Source of the DNA: Anthonomus grandis grandis
Lineage: Eukaryota; Arthropoda; Insecta; Coleoptera; Curculionidae
Direction of reading: 5' to 3'
Length of the DNA: 64,000 bases
Assembly (NCBI RefSeq): GCF_022605725.1
Contig: NC_065553.1
Span: forward strand, 4,216,001 to 4,280,000
A program made the position numbers and the translations under genes. This document shows positions 1-12,600 of the stretch, piece after piece (the first letter of the stretch is position 1; each line of letters starts with the position of its first letter). Under the pieces are notes generated by a model, which ran no database searches, was not told the DNA's origin, and saw nothing but the letters and a program-made list of their open reading frames with translations.

Positions 1-249
1 GCTTGGGGAAAATATGGTCAGGTGAAAGCAGTAAATCATGGAGAATATCCCTCTATGACAATAATTGATTGTTAAGCTATTTGGCATTCCTCGCAGGCGT
101 ATCAGGAGCAATCAGTATATATTTTGCTATTTAAATTCAATGCTTCGACGGAGTACAGTCATAAATTCTATCAAGAAGGTACTGGCAATTTCCTTCTTTC
201 TGTGCCTTCTTCAATGAAGATTGGCGATCACATTGGCAAATGCGTATCT

Positions 250-1480
250 ATCTTAAAGCATGCTAAGAATTTGCTCGAAGTTTAGGCCGGTTTTCTGAAG
301 TAGTTTATCGTTCGTAATTCTCTCCGTCCAAGGAATCGTCAGCATTCGTCTATAGCACCAGAGTTCAAACGTCTTCAGTCTATTTATCATGCACGCTTTC
401 AGTTCAAGTTCTAAGTGCGAATCAGAGAGGAGTCGCTTACATTGCATAAATCCTTAGCGTGTTTGCTCAGTTCCTTATTTCGTTATCGAGGTTTATCTCT
501 ATTTCAATCCAGGAACCTAAGTATTTAATATGCTTTATCATTTCTAGGACTTCTCCGTCTATTTTGCAATGGATATTCTGATTTTTGCTAATTACCATTG
601 TCTTCGTTTTCTCAATGTTGATCTGCATTCCATAGGGTGAGCATGCTCTTCAAATGCTATTAATAATGCTCTGGAGCCAACGTCTGCGATACTAATCATA
701 AGCTTATCTTATGCTGTTGACGGTTTCCCCAACTACTTTGATTCTTTTTGAAATATTCTCTAGTGCGGATTTAAACGACTATTCTGAGAAAACATTAAAA
801 AGGACCAGTGATAATATGCATCCCTGTCACACTCCTTTATAAATCTCTATTATCGCAAATGCAGTATTATTCGTTCTTATTTTTGCTATTTGATGCCAAT
901 AAGGATTCCTTATTCATTGTATATCAATTCCATCTATTCTCACGTTGACAAGGGAGTTTAGGAGTCCTGTATGTGAAACTCTTTCAAATGTCTTTTCCAA
1001 GTCAAGAAAGCATATGTATAAGCGCTTTTGCTGGTGGATGCATTTCTGAGCCAGAATTTGTAGGCTAAGCAGAGCTTCACGAGTGTCCATCGTCATTCGC
1101 ATCTCTCTCAGATTCGATTGTGGACAATTCTGGGCAGGGAGAGGGCGTTGTTCATCAGACTAATCCACCTAAAGTCATTGCATTGACGAAGATTCGGGCT
1201 TTTGGGAGTGGGAATGAATGAAGACTCTAGCAATTCTGTTGGAATTTTATCAGAATTATATATTTGGTTTAGCAACTTTAAGAAGAGATTCAAGTTTTCT
1301 TTGATTTTCCGCTTCACAATTTTATGGATGCGTTTATATTCCGTCAGGTTTTTGTTTTTGCATTTGCGACGCTTATTCATTAGCTTCGAAATTTATCTGG
1401 TCATCCATTGGTTCTTTTTCTTAATCTCGGAAATAATGTTACGACTTAACGCTTGGGACCTTCTTAAATATATTAGATAT
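250..1480 (-). pseudogene. RTE-like non-LTR retrotransposon, reverse transcriptase relic
   Basis: Read on the minus strand, three pieces in different frames match one LINE reverse transcriptase from N to C. First is a finger region with SGKIPT-like YNSDKIPTELL and FIPTPKSPN, then RQCNDFRWISLM (about 1380-1108). Next is motif A, FLDLEKTFERVSH (about 1040-970). Last is the C-terminal LKTFELWCYRRMLTIPWTER at about 400-330. Between them are stops and frame changes. The endonuclease and the YADD motif region are not readable. The order and MWCYRRML-type motif are typical of RTE-type elements in insects. Dead. Confidence 0.75.
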
Positions 1481-1737
1481 TTCATTCTAGGTCGCATGGG
1501 TGTCGTCTGCTTTCAATTGGCATCAATTTATTTGAAAAAGGTTGACATTAAGCTCGAACTGCCGGGAGTTTTTCCTTCCTTTTTTTCAAATTGTTGCACG
1601 TCAATTTATGATTTTCGGTTTCTTTTCTTCCTGAGCTTAAGTGTCATAGAGAAGTCAATTTATCGCAGGATTATGATCAGATCCCATGTTTGTCCTGGGC
1701 TGCGGACTCTCTGATTTGGGCTAAAAATGTTGCTTAC

Positions 1738-2090
1738 TAGGAATCGACTTCAAAAACACGCGAGTCTAATTCGCGTCATCCAACTGCAACGTTTGAGAGA
1801 GCAAATCGTAGAAAAAAGCCGGATATGTGGAAAACACTCATAATTTCTACGACACGATCATGCACCATCTCACGGGGTTATCAATGTGAACGAAGTTCTG
1901 GCCAAATACTAAACAATCATATGAAAGTCAGCGCACTCACTTGATATGCCCTCTGGCCGATTTTCATCTTTTTCCAAAAATTAAATTATTACTTCAAGGC
2001 ACTCGTTGTCAATTGATGGATCACATAAGAGAGTATTTGCGGAGAATTTTGTTGAATCGATTCCAAAAAATGTTGTTTGTTACTAGTAAG
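1738..2090 (+). pseudogene. Mariner transposase relic
   Basis: The plus strand encodes fragments with LQRLREQIVEKS, then a HDHAPSH block equivalent to the mariner HDNAPSH catalytic motif, then NEVLAKY. The YSPDLAP region follows in a shifted frame, giving FSSFSKIKLLLQGTRCQLMD. Catalytic Asp spacing is disrupted and internal coding sequence is missing. The sequence before it (1738-1790) resembles 2585-2650 in the neighbouring copy. Confidence 0.65.
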
Positions 2091-2239
2091 GAGGTTTAGA
2101 TAAAACTTTTTTTAAGGCAAGTGAGGACTGCCTCGATAAATTATTATTATCTAAACTGTCTTAGACAAGACAAGTTATAAGGCAATCGAAACTACCAAAT
2201 ACGAAGTTAATTAAAAGAACAAAAAAAAAACGTGCAGAA

Positions 2240-2822
2240 GAGCAAGGTTGATCAGGTGAAAAGAGTAAAGGGATAGAAGGATAGGTTTAACAATAATTCA
2301 TTGTTAAAGCCTTTGGGATTCCTGGCAGGTCACTTTAAATATACGAGGAGCAATCAGTATATATTTTGCTATTTAAATTCAATACCAGTATATTCATAAA
2401 GAAAAAGTATATACATCAAAATACCGGAAATCGATCATTTAAACGCCCGCGTAAAGGGATCGTCCAAAATATTTTTATGCTGCTAACTGTCCGCTATACT
2501 TACGCGCAGGTTGAGCGTCACTTAGTTAATTTACCGGTACTGAATTTGCCATTGCAAATGTAATTTTGTGTATCAAAGCCCTAAAAATGTTGCATAAGAC
2601 TTGTTGAATCGACATTATCAAAAACATGTGCGTCTGAGCGATATTGCATTTAAAAGCGGTCGAGATGTGTTGGAAGATTTGCCTCGTCCAGGTGGGTCAT
2701 CAAGACCTTTATCTGAAGTTAACATTGATAAAGTAAAGGAAATGGTGATAGTTGCTATCATTTTAAACGAATGTTAGGCATGAAATTCTGCAAAATTCAA
2801 TAGCGTAAAAGTGGCATCAATC
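2240..2822 (+). pseudogene. Mariner relic, 5' part, interrupted by a LINE
   Basis: After the shared 5' repeat, 2640-2760 encodes GRDVLEDLPRPGGSSRPLSE followed by VNIDKVKEMV, the mariner N-terminal G-R-x-x-x-E-D-x-P-R-x-G-R-P linker and helix. The coding frame stops where the 2831-5730 LINE begins; the 3' part resumes at 5739. The middle of the transposase is absent, so it was defective before or after the insertion. Confidence 0.6.
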
Positions 2823-2830
2823 AATGCTTT

Positions 2831-5730
2831 ATTGTCAAGAAATTGTTACAATTTGTAGACAAAGCTGTAAAACAAAAAAGACACAAAAATGCAAACAAAA
2901 CACAATTAAAAAAAAGAAAAACAAAACAAAATTAAAAAAAAAATATAAATAAATAAATAGAATAGATTATCTACAATATATACAGATTAATACAATTTAA
3001 TGTATACAATGTCAAAAAAAAGATCATTAAAAAATCTCTCTACGTTAAAAAAAAATGTAAAAAATGTTTAAAAAAGTAAAAAATTATAAAAAATCCTAAA
3101 ATAACTACAAAAAGCAGTATACCTAAACATGTACAGATAGTAAAAATACATAATCTGCTAGTGCGAAATTTCAAATCAATGATTACAAAAAAAAAATCGT
3201 TAACTGTGTAAAAAGCTCTCTCCAGTAAGAATGCTTTTAATGCTTTACCAAATGCAAAAAAAGATGTGATGGATTTAATTTCCAATGGCAGATGATTGTG
3301 CATTTTTTTGCATTATATAATATGGAACTTTTGACCAACTCTGAATGTGGGGTAGGCAGGTATAGATCATGTTCCGTGTATCTAAGTAGATAACTATGGG
3401 AAGGCCTATCAGATGCTGAACCGTGTTTGCGTATTAGACAAAGGGACTCAAATATGAATAAAGATGGAAAAGTTAATATTTGAAATTTTTTGAAGAAATG
3501 CTGACAATGACTTCTGTATTTAAGTCTCAGTGTATAACGTAAAGCTCTCTTTTGTAGTCTAAAAATACGGTCAAATTGAGTTGCACTACATGTACCCCAG
3601 AATGGAAGGGCGTATCGAAGGTGCGATTCAAAAAGGGCAAAATAAACTGTTCTAGAAGTAGACAGGCTAAGCTCCTTAGAAATTGATCTTAACGCAAAAC
3701 AAGCGGAACTTAATTTTCTTGATAAAAAGTCAATATGTGTGTCCCATTTTAACGAGTTGTCAACAGTTAGCCCTAAAAACTTTACAGAATCAACTTCGTC
3801 AATTGTTGCATTACCAAGTACAAAAGATTGCAAGGTATTTTTATAGGACAACATTTTAGTTTTGGAAATGTTGAGACAAAGGAGATTAGAGTCGCACCAT
3901 GATTTGATAGTAGTTAAGTCACTTGATACGGTTCTATGAAGTTTAGAAATATCCGGATCACTCCAGGTAAAACTAGTATCATTAGCAAATAGACAGACTT
4001 TACCGTTACTATTTAGATTAGCAATGTCATTGATGAAGATAAGAAACAAAATAGGTCCAAGTACGGAACCTTGAGGCACTCCACTTTGTATTGGCTTGCA
4101 AGAAGACATAGTCGAATCAATTCTCACAGCTTGACTTCTGTTACTGAGATACGACTTAAACCATTCAAAAGGCGCTCCTCTGAACCCGTAATATTGCAAC
4201 TTTTTTAATAAGATGTCATGATTAACACAATCAAAGGCTTTAGAAAAATCACAGAAAATTGTTGCTGTAGGGTGTTGGTTGTTTAAGCTAGAGTATACAT
4301 TATTAAAAAGAGAAAACATAGCATCATTTGTGCATTTGTTATTTAAAAATCCAAATTGATGGGAAGTAAGTATTTTATATTTTAGCAAAAATGATTGAAG
4401 TCTTTTTTTAACCAATCTTTCAATAATTTTTGAAAGTGTGGGAAGAAGAGCAATAGGGCGATAGTTGGAAGACTGATCTTTGTCTCCTCCTTTATGTAGT
4501 GGAATTATTATTGCCAACTTAAAGCAGTTAGGAAAAACACCTTTTTAAAAAGGCTGATTAATTAGAGTAATAAGATGACATAATGTACATTCGGGCAGAT
4601 TTGAAAACATTTTGAGAGTAATTCCATCAATTCCAGAAGAGCCTTTGTTTTTGATTTCCCTAATTGAACTGCAAAGCTCTGGTAACACTACGGGCGTAAA
4701 GAAGAAGCTGTGGAAATTCTCATTTGCAATGGGAAGATATGAAATTGGATCATGGGAAGGAGTTATGGTACTCATTAAATTATTTGCCACATTTACAAAA
4801 TAATCATTAAGGTTTTCAGATGAAGTGGAGATAGTATTCGACAAAGAAGGCTTATTTCTCAAAGCATTAACAATCGACCATGTTTCCTTAGCCACATTTT
4901 TAGATTTAGCCAGTCTCCTATTATAGTAAATATCCTTGGCGGCTTTTAAAGTTCTCTGATAAATCTTTTTGTAAAGTCTTACGTACTCATGAAAAAAAGC
5001 GCTGTCTGAAAATTTCTTAAGATGAGATAATAAGCGCATGTTCTTAGCAGATGTACGCAAGCCTTGGGTAGACCAGGGGTTATGTTGCTTCTTTTTAAGA
5101 GGTCTCAAAGGAAAGAACTTGTGAGAAAGACTAGATAGCGTTTTTACAAATCTAGAGAATTCTGAATCAACGTCGTCAGAGAGAATGTTCCAGTCAGTTG
5201 ATTGACAAAGGTGCCTAAAATGTAAAAAAAAATTATCCGAGAAAATCCTAATAGGCCTAATTTGCGTGGAACATTTTTACTTTTAGATTTAGTTATGGAA
5301 AACTTTGTTAACATTGCTTCATGGTCTGAGAAACCTGGGCTTAAGACAGTACAATCGACGAAATCTGGCTCAAAGGAAGATACGACATAATCTATTGTAC
5401 TAGGGCTGGTTTTAGTTATTCTGGTAGGTGATTTAATGTGCATGATTAAGCCAAAAGAGTCGAAAATGGACTGGAGAGATTCTTGAGCAGCACACACACT
5501 GGAAAAATCAATGTTTAGGTCGCCACATAAAATGAGTTTGCTTTTTAATGGCAGAGACTCAAGCAAGCTTAGTAATTTTTGGAAAAAAACATTTACGTCA
5601 GCATCAGGTGTTCTGTAAATACAAACAACGTAAAGATCAAAATTATTATTGTAGACAATGGAAAACTCAAATATTTTTAGTCAATCAGTTATTTTTTATA
5701 ACGAGTCAGTCATTTATGCAAACCAGTTAA
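2831..5730 (-). mobile_element. CR1/Jockey-group LINE, 5'-truncated, with target duplication
   Basis: The minus strand carries the end of an AP endonuclease (CGDLNID near 5520, SDHEAM near 5300), a connector, and a full reverse transcriptase. The 3' non-coding tail contains a CAATAAA near 2830. An exact 8-bp repeat AATGCTTT lies at 2823-2830 and 5731-5738, flanking the element, and mariner sequence lies on both sides. The element is 5'-truncated inside the endonuclease and therefore lacks ORF1. I infer target-primed insertion into an older mariner. Confidence 0.8.
3237..5680 (-). pseudogene. LINE ORF2 (endonuclease-reverse transcriptase), inactivated
   Basis: Pieces in order on the minus strand: endonuclease C-half VVCIYRTPDADV to SDHEAM; connector RPLKKKQHNPWSTQGL; RT with LHKGGD, NYRPIALLP, CDFSKAFDCVNHDILLKKL (motif A), GVPQGSVLGPILFLIFINDI (motif B) and the C-terminal thumb to LVKH. 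Lesions seen: a frameshift near 5220-5260 in a T-run, an in-frame TAA at 4545-4547, and motif C reading FANDTS instead of F/YADD, which removes a catalytic Asp. RT and connector are otherwise in one frame, so this is a fairly young copy. Confidence 0.88.
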
Positions 5731-5738
5731 AATGCTTT

Positions 5739-6215
5739 GGGATGGCCCCTTCCAAATCTGGCGTTTGAGAGAGCTAATCGTCGAATATATATGGAAAGAA
5801 AACTCAATTATCTTAATGCAAAATTAATTTTACATCAAGATAATGCACTATCTGAGAAGACTATTACTGTAAATAAATGTATGCCTAAATACGCAACAAT
5901 CGTACAAGAGCCAGCGATTTTTTTACTTGATATGGCTCTGGCCGACTTTTCTCTTTTTCCGAAAATTACCACGTTTAGTAAATTATTAGTAAGTTTAAGT
6001 TATCCTTAAATTACCACTTCAAGCACTCGTTTTCAATCGATAGGTAACATAAATGAAAATTCGCGACGAATTGATTCCAAAGAATGAGTATCACAAAAAA
6101 AAAATTAATGATTGGGTTGTTCGTTGACGAAGCGGTTACTGTGAAAGCGATATAATAAATTTGTCTGAATAATACGTTACTTCATTCATCAAGTTCCGAT
6201 ATTTTTTTAACACAG
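5739..6215 (+). pseudogene. Mariner transposase relic, 3' part
   Basis: The plus strand encodes FERANRRIYMERKLNYLNAK, then LILHQDNALSEKTITVNK (HQDNA catalytic Asp preserved), LADFSLFPK, and after a frame change a C-terminal NDWVVR..GYCESDIINLSE like the mariner end. The terminal TTCCGATATTTTTTTAACAC near 6197-6216 resembles a mariner inverted-repeat end. It continues the copy that starts at about 2240. Confidence 0.7.
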
Positions 6216-6539
6216 TACCATGCCCCAATTTCAAAGCTGTTCAGATTGAATGTTCCTCTACATTTAAGACTTGGTTCTCGGTTTATTCCAGATTATCCTG
6301 TAAATAAACCGAGTTCATTTACATGATACAAAGGAGCATATAATAACTACCGTAGAGAAAAAGCTTAAAAGGTGGAAAACAGACCTGTTGGAACTGTTCA
6401 ATAATTAAGGGCCTCCAACGCCGCCTTAGAACCAAGCAAAGTGCACTTACAAATATAAAGAACAGAAACACTATATGCCTTGGAGCTTAGAGTCATAGAG
6501 CTTATGAAACTATTCAATTCCTAAGCAATACTCAGATTA

Positions 6540-7330
6540 CCGAGCCATCGCACTTATGCCCTTGAAGTTGTTCTTAAAGATTATTCACAAAAGAATTCAC
6601 ACAAGACTAGAGGAAGATATAAGAAATACACAATTTGGATTCTGGGAAGGACTTGGAAAACACTGTATCAATATTAACCAAGAGGTGGAAAACCTGCATA
6701 CGGTTACATCGATTTCGCGAGAACCATTGACAGAGTGAAACATGATAAGTTACATCAGCTGCTGATAAGTTATTGAAAATAGCTTTAAATGGCGAAGTAG
6801 TTAACAATATGAGGTATGCTGATGACACCCAATCTTGTTAACAAGCAATCTTACAGACACATAACAATTTAAAAAAAAAAACCAAACCAAGTTAATGGTA
6901 CTTACCAAACTCATCATGGTTCAGATACCACAATATCTGAACCATGTGAATTGATAGATAATTATATGAAAAATTATGTGAAATGATAGATTTGAAGATA
7001 TTGTGGTATCTGAACCATGTGAACCTGACGGGGGCAAACAACAGGATAGAGAAGGTGCCGACATTTAAATATCTAGGAACTTGGATGTAACAATCGGGTG
7101 ATCAAACAAGAGAAATAAGAACAGAGATAACTTCCGATAGAAGATGCGCTACAAGAAGAAGAATTTACTTAAATGGATTAGTAGAGGTATTGATCCAGAA
7201 TTTGGATGATTACTTTTGGGGGATCCTAAGTGTCTTGTATACAAAAGGAAAATAAATAGCAAAGAAGAACTATGAAATAACCCTTAAGGAGGAGTCAATT
7301 TTGTGAAACTCTGGATAAAGAAAAACTTCA
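6540..7330 (+). pseudogene. RTE-like LINE relic
   Basis: The plus strand encodes LKLFLKIIHKRIHTRLEEDI, NTQFGFWEGLG, a motif A remnant DRVKHDKLHQLL near 6730-6765, motif C RYADDTQ intact near 6811, and EKVPTFKYLGTW near 7060 followed by TEITSDRRC. Order and motifs fit an RTE-type reverse transcriptase with most of the palm deleted and several frame changes. The same element type occurs on the minus strand at 250-1480 and 22420-23350. Confidence 0.7.
6915..7019. repeat. 24-bp inverted repeat with internal hairpin
   Basis: The 24-bp string at 6915-6938 is exactly the reverse complement of 6996-7019. The left copy also lies in its own hairpin: arms CATGGTTCAGATA at 6915-6927 and TATCTGAACCATG at 6934-6946 with a 6-base loop. 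It sits inside the LINE relic, between the YADD and FKYLG segments. Confidence 0.8.
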
Positions 7331-7958
7331 ATTACATTAAAAGATTTACCGGCCATAAAACTTGAGTAGCCGCCATCCAACTTTTATTAAATTACAAAAA
7401 CTAATCGGTTTAAGAAGTTATTGTTGTTCGTGTGCGATACACCGGGCAATAAAACTTTTTTTTCTTAGAACATGTAATTCGGGGAAAAGTTGGTTTCTTC
7501 ACCGTCACGCAATCCTGGATTATTTATCGAGCTGTCCCGAAAGTTTTCGGATAAATGACTATTGAGCTGTTTTGGTCCATTCGGGCTCAAGTTAAACTTA
7601 GGTTACAGTTCATATAACCGAAATAATTTGTCGTTAAATCTCAACATCGATTATCGACTACTTCCATAGTTTGTCTAATATGGCTATTGGGTTTTTTTTT
7701 CAGTCTAAATTTTTCAGGTGCTCTTCGCCACAAATCCATTTCTAGTACCAGTAGACGACGTTATTAGGCTTACTCACCTGCCACGTTTCACACTCATACA
7801 TCGCAATCCTGCAATCCCCATTTTTTCATACTTCTTGGGAATTAATGGATAGGATAAAAAATAAAAATAAGGCTATGTAGAGAATAAAAATTATCTTTAA
7901 TTCAAGCTATCAATATCCTATTCCCATTTTAAAAAATTAACGTGCTATCATCTGGGCC
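7331..7958. other. No recognisable gene
   Basis: AT-rich sequence with no convincing frame on either strand. A short (AAT)n tract at about 7967-7986 marks the probable 3' end of the minus-strand LINE that follows. Confidence 0.5.
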
Positions 7959-7959
7959 A

Positions 7960-9690
7960 GATAATAGTAATAATAATAATAATTATGGTTTATTTATTCC
8001 CAAATATAAGTGCTTATAAACGAAACAATACATAATAAAACTATGAACTATTCGGAATAAAAAGCTACATCAGCTCACCTCCAAAAAGAGGCAGCTGCTA
8101 GAGCAAAGGAAAAATTATATAAAAAAATACATGGCCGCAAAGCAGTGAGCAACGAAAAAAAAACAATATAGTTTTAACTTTACAAATTACAAGAGAAATT
8201 GAAGAGAGAGAGATTAATTTAAAAAAAAACTGAAGATAAGTAAGATTAGATAGAAATGAGATAGCATAGTGAGATGATGTGCAAATTAATGCTCTTGAAC
8301 TAATTTGGCTTTAAACTTTCTTTTGAAGGCTGGTATCGATAAAGAAAAGTCCATTATTTTGTATTTATTAATTACAAAGGCAATTTGATAGGTAAATGAC
8401 TTCTGAAATGTTTCAGTTTTATGAGGTGGTATAGTTAAAACGTTTTCTCGGATATGGATGTTATGAACATCGGTGCGATATTTAATTTTGCGGTGGAGAT
8501 ATGGAGGACATTGAAATTTAATAATTTTATAAAAAAATACTGCTAAATGTAAATTGCGCCGTCCACTCATATTAAGCCATCCTATTTCGGACAATTTGTG
8601 AGATATTCTTTGTCTACACCTTATGCCAAATATGAGTCTTAGACAGCAAATTTGCACTTTTTGAACCCTTTTTATGTCCAGGCTGTCCAAAAAAGGCCCA
8701 TATACGTGATCAGCAAAGTTGAAAAATGATAAAACGAGTTTTTCACAGAGGATAGCCTTAGTTTTTTGGGATAACTAATATATATGTGAACAAATTAGTT
8801 TCAACATCGAATATGCTTTTTTTAAACAAAAACTAATATGTTCTTTAAATTTTAATTTATAATCCAATATTAAGCCTAGATTTTTAACTGAGTAGGTATA
8901 TTGTTGCCTAGTTTAAGTTTTATACTATTTTGTAAGTGGTTTTTATAAGTTTCATTGCAGAATAGAATGGCTGTCAATTTGCCAGGATTTATTTTCAGTA
9001 AATGATCTTCCGAAGATTTCAGTACTTCATGACTTAGGGGTCATTATTTATTTGTTCTGTTGATATTGCAGTTAAACTAGGTATAAATGACGAATATATT
9101 TGAGTATCGTCTGCATAGAGATGATATTTACAACATTTTAGGGAATTTGCAATGTTAAAAGTATATATAGAAGTGGGCCAAGTATACTACCCTGAGGTAC
9201 TCATGATTTGACACTCAAAAATTCTGATTTTTTTCCTCAAGGCAAACTCGCTGTTTCCTATCTGACAAAAATGAATTAATTAAAGAGGACGAAGCCTTCT
9301 TAAAGTCTAATGTATATTTTAAAATCGCAATCAAGATATTATGATCCATCATATCAAATGCTTTGGAATAATCTAATAGTATCCACACAGTTGCATTTCC
9401 AGAATCTTAAGAAGTGACAATATCGTCCACTATATCACATAGTGCCGTCGAACAACGGGGTCTAAATCCCGACTGTTTCGAAGGAATAATATTAAGTCTG
9501 TAAACATAGTTGATTATCTGAGTTTCCATAGCTTTTTCCAAATTTTTTGAGAAAGTTAGCAAAACGGATATTGATCTTAGTTGACTTAATTCAGTAGGGT
9601 TATTAACTTTAGGTAAAACGTTGGCTACTTTCCAATTTTTTGGAAAGTATGACTTCTCAATACAGCTATTTATGATTAGATAAACCCTGG
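7960..9690 (-). pseudogene. CR1/Jockey-group LINE relic (RT and C-terminus)
   Basis: On the minus strand motif A reads LLDYSKAFDMMDHNIL near 9380-9335. Motif B reads VPQGSILGP near 9210-9180, with its leading Gly codon changed to TGA. The C-terminal domain at 8690-8286 reads RVQKVQICCLRLIFGIR through GWLNM to NKYKIMDFSLSIPAFKRKF. The 3' end carries (TTA)n at about 7965. Frame changes and stops separate the pieces; the 5' end stops near 9690. Confidence 0.75.
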
Positions 9691-9699
9691 TTTTTTTTT

Positions 9700-10680
9700 T
9701 ACGTGGTTGTTACTCCACTTCTTCCCCTTTTTCAAACTGGCTGGCAAAGGACAGGGTTTTACTAAATCTAAACGATATACTAACGATTAACCAAACGAAA
9801 ATAATTTATGCATCAAGTGAAGTGTATTCAGGCAATTTAAACGATTGACCCTATTACACTTTACCTTACCCCAATAATATCCTTGATCCTATACGCGAAA
9901 AATGAATTTTTTATTTTGTGTTGGCGCTGCTGCTTTACCAGTTTCTGCATCCAGCCAAGTCCATGTAAATAATTTAGATCTAATCCGAGCGGATGCCCGA
10001 ACAGCTTTAACAACGCCGCTCGAAATGAAAAATACATGAAAAACGAGATGCGCCCGCTGCCAACTTTAATCCGGGAATTTTTCCAGTAAAAACTGTCCCT
10101 CGCTTACTGGGTGTGCACTCGCCTTTGAGGTGCTTTCGAGTGCTGAAGGTTATTGTCAGGGTTAATCGTTAGTCCTGGTGAATAGAAATTAGGTCACTTG
10201 AGCACCATCGATCTTGGATGTATTAATAAATTATTTCTCGTATACGGATAGCAATTTAAATAATTTGTCCAAGATACTTTAATTGAGTGTCATAAAGTAA
10301 ACAAGTGAATGAAAGAGAAACTAACAGAATTCAGCAAGAGAAAGAGATGCAAACTGAATTTTGGTGTTTTACTGGAGTTTGTTGTCCAGTAAGGCCTCAC
10401 GCATGTGGGTCAATTAAAAGAAAATTATGATTTAGATACATCGAAAGAGTGGACTCGAAGTGTCTTTTCCGAAAGTTCCGAGTTGACCCTCTGAGTGGAT
10501 TTTTCTAGTAGCAGATTGGGACCACCACGAGTTTCTCATCTGAAACGTAGGCTTAAGGTTTGTTGAGTGGATTTGTTAAGAAATGATTGAATTTAGATGA
10601 ATATGCCATTAACTCCAAACTTGGTTAAGTTTAATTGGGGTTAAGTTTGGTTGGGTTTACTTAGCTTGATTTGCATCATT
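9700..10680. other. No recognisable gene
   Basis: Moderately GC-rich for this window around 9920-10180, with no frame or motif I can assign. The G-rich words TTGGGGTT and TTGGTTGGG near 10640-10690 are irregular and do not form a telomeric (TTAGG)n array. Confidence 0.5.
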
Positions 10681-11239
10681 GGTTGGGGTTATTTTTCTAG
10701 GCAAGTGGTGTCAATTTTCAAACCTTTGCAAAATTTAATACTACAATGCTGCAATGCAAAACTGCAATACTTTTTAGACAGGCGGGATCATTTTCAATTG
10801 AAGAAATGCAAATTTCTTCCAGAACCACTGGAAAAATTATTTCCTGGCTGGAAAAATTTTTAAAAAAATTTTGTCTATAAAAATTATACCAGAAGCATGA
10901 AACCTTTCCAACATTTTTTGAGTTACTTAAAAAAAAAGTAGCTCAGATTGCATGGACAAGAAATGCAAAATAAAAATATCCCAATGATCTGGAAAAATTA
11001 TTCTGAAAGCTGAATATATGTATTTTATACCTCATGTTGGTGCCAACCTGAAGTTCCAAATTGCGGAAACAAGTAAAATGCAAAATTTGCGCTGAGGAGG
11101 CTTCTAATGTTTTTTCTCGAAAATCAAAGTAGATTTAAAATAGAAAAGAAAAGCCTATTGAGGACTTCAGATCATCATCAATTTGTCGAGTACTGTATCT
11201 TTGTCGATATCAGAGGTATATGATGTTATTACTTACCTC

Positions 11240-12080
11240 TAAGCTTATTTTTAATGTGGATTTATAAACAGCAGATCTGCTGATGCTATTTTGGTTTTGT
11301 ATGTTAATCATATATTTAATAGTTTGGAGAGGGGAGTCCAGGTTGACTGGATCCATACAGATTTTTCTACGGTTCTTGATCGGGTCAATCATGAGGTCCT
11401 CTTAGGCTTGACGTATAGCAGATCCTATTCTTCAATGAATATCCGAATTTATTTGAGGGAGAATTCAAGTGCTCAATTTTGCAGGCTCATTATCTGATGA
11501 AATATGTGTGCCATCAGAAGTACCACAAGGTTCCCATTTTGGCCCTGTCTTGTTGTACCACTTCTTAATTGATTTGGCGAAAAATTTGAGAGATTCCAGT
11601 GTTCTGATGTCTAAAGATTATGTCAAACTTTTAAGAAGTATTGAGACTACAAGAGGATCTGCAATCATTTTTTTAATTGGTGTTATTTTAACAGGATGTC
11701 ATAAGTCAGCGAAAACCTATCAATTTTATTTACTCAATAAATAATCTTCCAATTGGAACAGAAGTTTCGGACTTGGGAATCTGGATGGATTCAATAATTA
11801 TCATTTGAGGGTCACATCAATCATCTAACAATAGGGCAATGAAGGTGCTTGGTTTCATTCAGAGATCAACTATTGACTTGTCTATGTTTACTTTCAGAAT
11901 GCTTTATTGCTCCCTTATTAGATCAATATTCGGAGTATGGGTCAGTTCTTTGGTTCCCATCTTACAATTATTACATTGAGCAGCTCAAAGAAGTCCATAA
12001 TAAATTCTTAAGAATTTCTGCGTTTAGAAGTGGATATCACGGGGGGCGAATACAGCAATCAGTGGGTGAGGGATAGTCTA
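11240..12080 (+). pseudogene. LINE reverse transcriptase relic
   Basis: The plus strand in three frames: VDWIHTDFSTVLDRVNHEVL (motif A, normally TDFSKAFDRVNH) near 11340; EVPQGSHFGPVLL (motif B) near 11518; a decayed motif C SKDYVKLLRSIE near 11605; and DQYSEYGSVLWFPSYNYYIE with KFLRISAFRSG near 11920-12040, the C-terminal region. The YADD motif is destroyed. It belongs to the same general LINE type as the relic at about 25650-26580. Confidence 0.75.
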
Positions 12081-12600
12081 AAGGTCTGTCCTGAATTGTA
12101 GTGTCACTTTTTGAACAGAACTTTTTTTTCACCACATTTATTTTCGTCACCACACTCTTACGGCATGAATGAACTACACGACTGATTCACCGAACTAATC
12201 ACTTGCTAGGACAAATAAAATCTATTTGATGTTTAGATTTAGTACTTTTAAACAAAAAATAGGACAAATTTTGTAAATTGTTCTTCTTCATTCACGGTCT
12301 TGTCAGTAATTTACGGTAAATAATGTACTGTGATTTTAAGTGATATGATGTGGTGTGTTTATATAGAGTGATATGGAGTATGATATTTAATTGTCATTAA
12401 ACTTAAATGTAATTCTTTATATGCTTACAATTATAATGTAAATGGATTCCGTTGATATTTTTTTTGGCAGCGATTTCTTCATTTTCAGAAAAAAAAAAGA
12501 AAAGTAGAGTTGCATGTCAGCAGCATATAAATAAGCAGTGCAATATTTTAAGAAAGTGATGAGATTAAACTGCCTAGAATAGGTGAAAAAATAATACCAA
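12081..12600. other. No recognisable gene
   Basis: Low-complexity AT-rich sequence with repeated GTGATATG words near 12330-12375. No coding signal on either strand. Confidence 0.45.

Larger units (their letters stand above)
1..2400 (+). repeat. Direct repeat pair at 1-170 and 2240-2400 (mariner-family 5' sequence)
   Basis: The two ends of this interval share a sequence of about 130 bp with indels. The clearest part is the AATCAGTATATATTTTGC block followed by TATTTAAATTCAAT, at about 110-144 and 2350-2384. In both copies mariner-like coding relics follow further downstream. I infer two copies of one transposon family, the first split by the LINE at about 250-1480. Confidence 0.55.

Noticed and set aside
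1202..1714. 170-codon plus-strand frame in the first RTE-like region.
   Set aside because: It is antisense to the minus-strand reverse transcriptase relic and hydrophobic in a way typical of reversed AT-rich coding DNA.
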